Below, in pieces: positions 63,324 to 64,000 of a DNA stretch of 64,000 nt. Position 1 is the stretch's first letter; each line of letters begins with the position of its first letter. Source of the stretch: Paramacrobiotus metropolitanus (lineage: Eukaryota; Tardigrada; Eutardigrada; Parachela; Macrobiotidae); the NCBI RefSeq assembly GCF_019649055.1, contig NW_026570343.1, positions 186,001 through 250,000 on the forward strand, given 5' to 3'. The notes beneath the pieces are model-generated. The model made no database searches. It was not told the origin of the DNA and saw only the letters and a program-made list of their open reading frames with translations. Both the position numbers and the translations under genes were made by a program.

Positions 63324-64000
63324 CTAAAGCTTTCTAAGTAATTAAGCTGTTCCGCTAGCGAAGAAGAACTCAAGTGCTTGGTAATTATGGACATGGAAAT
63401 GCACAATGTACAGCTTTAGCAAACGGGAATTCATTACAACAAAGAATACTTCGCTTTGACCATTACTTCGAACGGTTGCACTGTGCGAGTCAATATTTCT
63501 AACACCCAACACACATTTTGTTTTTACATTCTGTAGCCACCACCGCCGTGTGAGCAGGAACGCTCCGCGGAAATCCGCATCCACATTCCTGCAGACGGTA
63601 TATTCCAATCCCATCACCGATCGCCGGTTCCGGCTGGATAAGGACCAACTGGATAAACTATGGGAATGTTTGGCCGTGTAATTGAAGTTAATTGATGAGT
63701 TGTCGTTGTGGCTCGGACAGGTAATTATCTTGATTAATTTAGAGTTTCAGTAACCGTTAGAACATCGAGCTAATGAAATAGGTAATTTTGAAAACTGGAA
63801 AACAATTGTGGACTTACTGCTTATGCAGCGAACTAATCGCATTAATTAAATTATTCAAATGAAAAATGAATGTGCGTTTGTTCTTAACAAAACACACATT
63901 TATTTTTCATGTGAATCAATTATAGTAAGTAATACTAGTGTAGTAATACTTTAATGATAATTTAGTTTTTGAAATAATGATATTTTAGTTTCATCTTGCT
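63324..64000. other. Intergenic, no gene recognised
   Basis: The first part continues similarity to the flank of the 60-kb copy (GCTTTCTAAG..AAGAAGAACTCAAGTGCT). The rest is AT-rich with nothing supported. Confidence 0.4.

Overview
The window looks like nuclear DNA of an invertebrate animal. It has spliceosomal introns (canonical GT..AG, about 57 to 650 bp), a four-exon TSPO gene, an HSP70-family gene, TATA-box promoters, many families of small inverted-repeat transposons, two non-LTR reverse transcriptases and two DIRS-type retrotransposons. I cannot name the species from sequence alone. Several reading frames, in host genes and mobile elements alike, carry single-base frame breaks. Some lie in homopolymers (near 50150, 32060 and 5170), so real decay and assembly indels cannot be separated here.

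Layout. 1-2.4 kb: a minisatellite and a 5'-truncated LINE. 3.5-5.8 kb: a broken HSP70-like gene. 7.75-10.7 kb: a decayed DIRS-type element on the + strand. 11.8-13.7 kb: a two-exon divergent HSP70 without the lid domain. 15.8-16.6 kb: TSPO. From 18.8 kb to the right end the minus strand carries a dispersed tandem family of small secreted cysteine-rich proteins: copies at 18.8, 38.2-43.4, 44.6, 45.9-47.0, 51.8-52.9, 58.6, 60.3 and 62.3-63.0 kb, three apparently intact and several broken. Many copies share an upstream box about 290-345 bp before the start codon. This array is interrupted by a Polinton (19.6-36.9 kb), by a DIRS element sitting inside intron 2 of one family gene (38.4-42.7 kb), by a retroelement ORF1-like gene (49.6-50.6 kb), by an R2-type reverse transcriptase (54.9-57.2 kb) and by several MITEs and foldback repeats.

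The centrepiece is a 17,284-bp Polinton/Maverick (adintovirus-like) element at 19646-36929. It can be delimited to the base: 8-bp terminal inverted repeats AGTAGTAC, and a 6-bp target duplication TTGCAC at 19640-19645 and 36930-36935. It encodes protein-primed family B DNA polymerase, a DD35E integrase with a chromodomain, a major capsid protein continuous with an adenain-like protease, penton, a pVI/pX-like minor protein, a packaging ATPase (frame-broken) and several small structural or accessory ORFs. It also carries cargo that looks captured from a host or from large viruses: a complete two-repeat TATA-binding-protein homologue, a PC4-like transcription coactivator, a two-BIR plus RING inhibitor of apoptosis, a solitary BIR protein, two ANP32-like leucine-rich-repeat proteins and a C2H2 zinc-finger protein.

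A palindromic motif, GGTACMTGGTGCCAGGTACC, recurs at four places in the element and nowhere else that I saw. Three lie between divergent gene pairs and one upstream of the polymerase. The capsid/integrase cluster lacks it. My inference is that the element carries its own transcription programme: a TBP-like factor, a PC4-like factor and a zinc-finger protein acting on motif-bearing bidirectional promoters for polymerase and host-interaction genes, with a separate late programme for virion genes, together with an apoptosis-control set. This transcription-plus-apoptosis cargo is the most promising new biology in the window.
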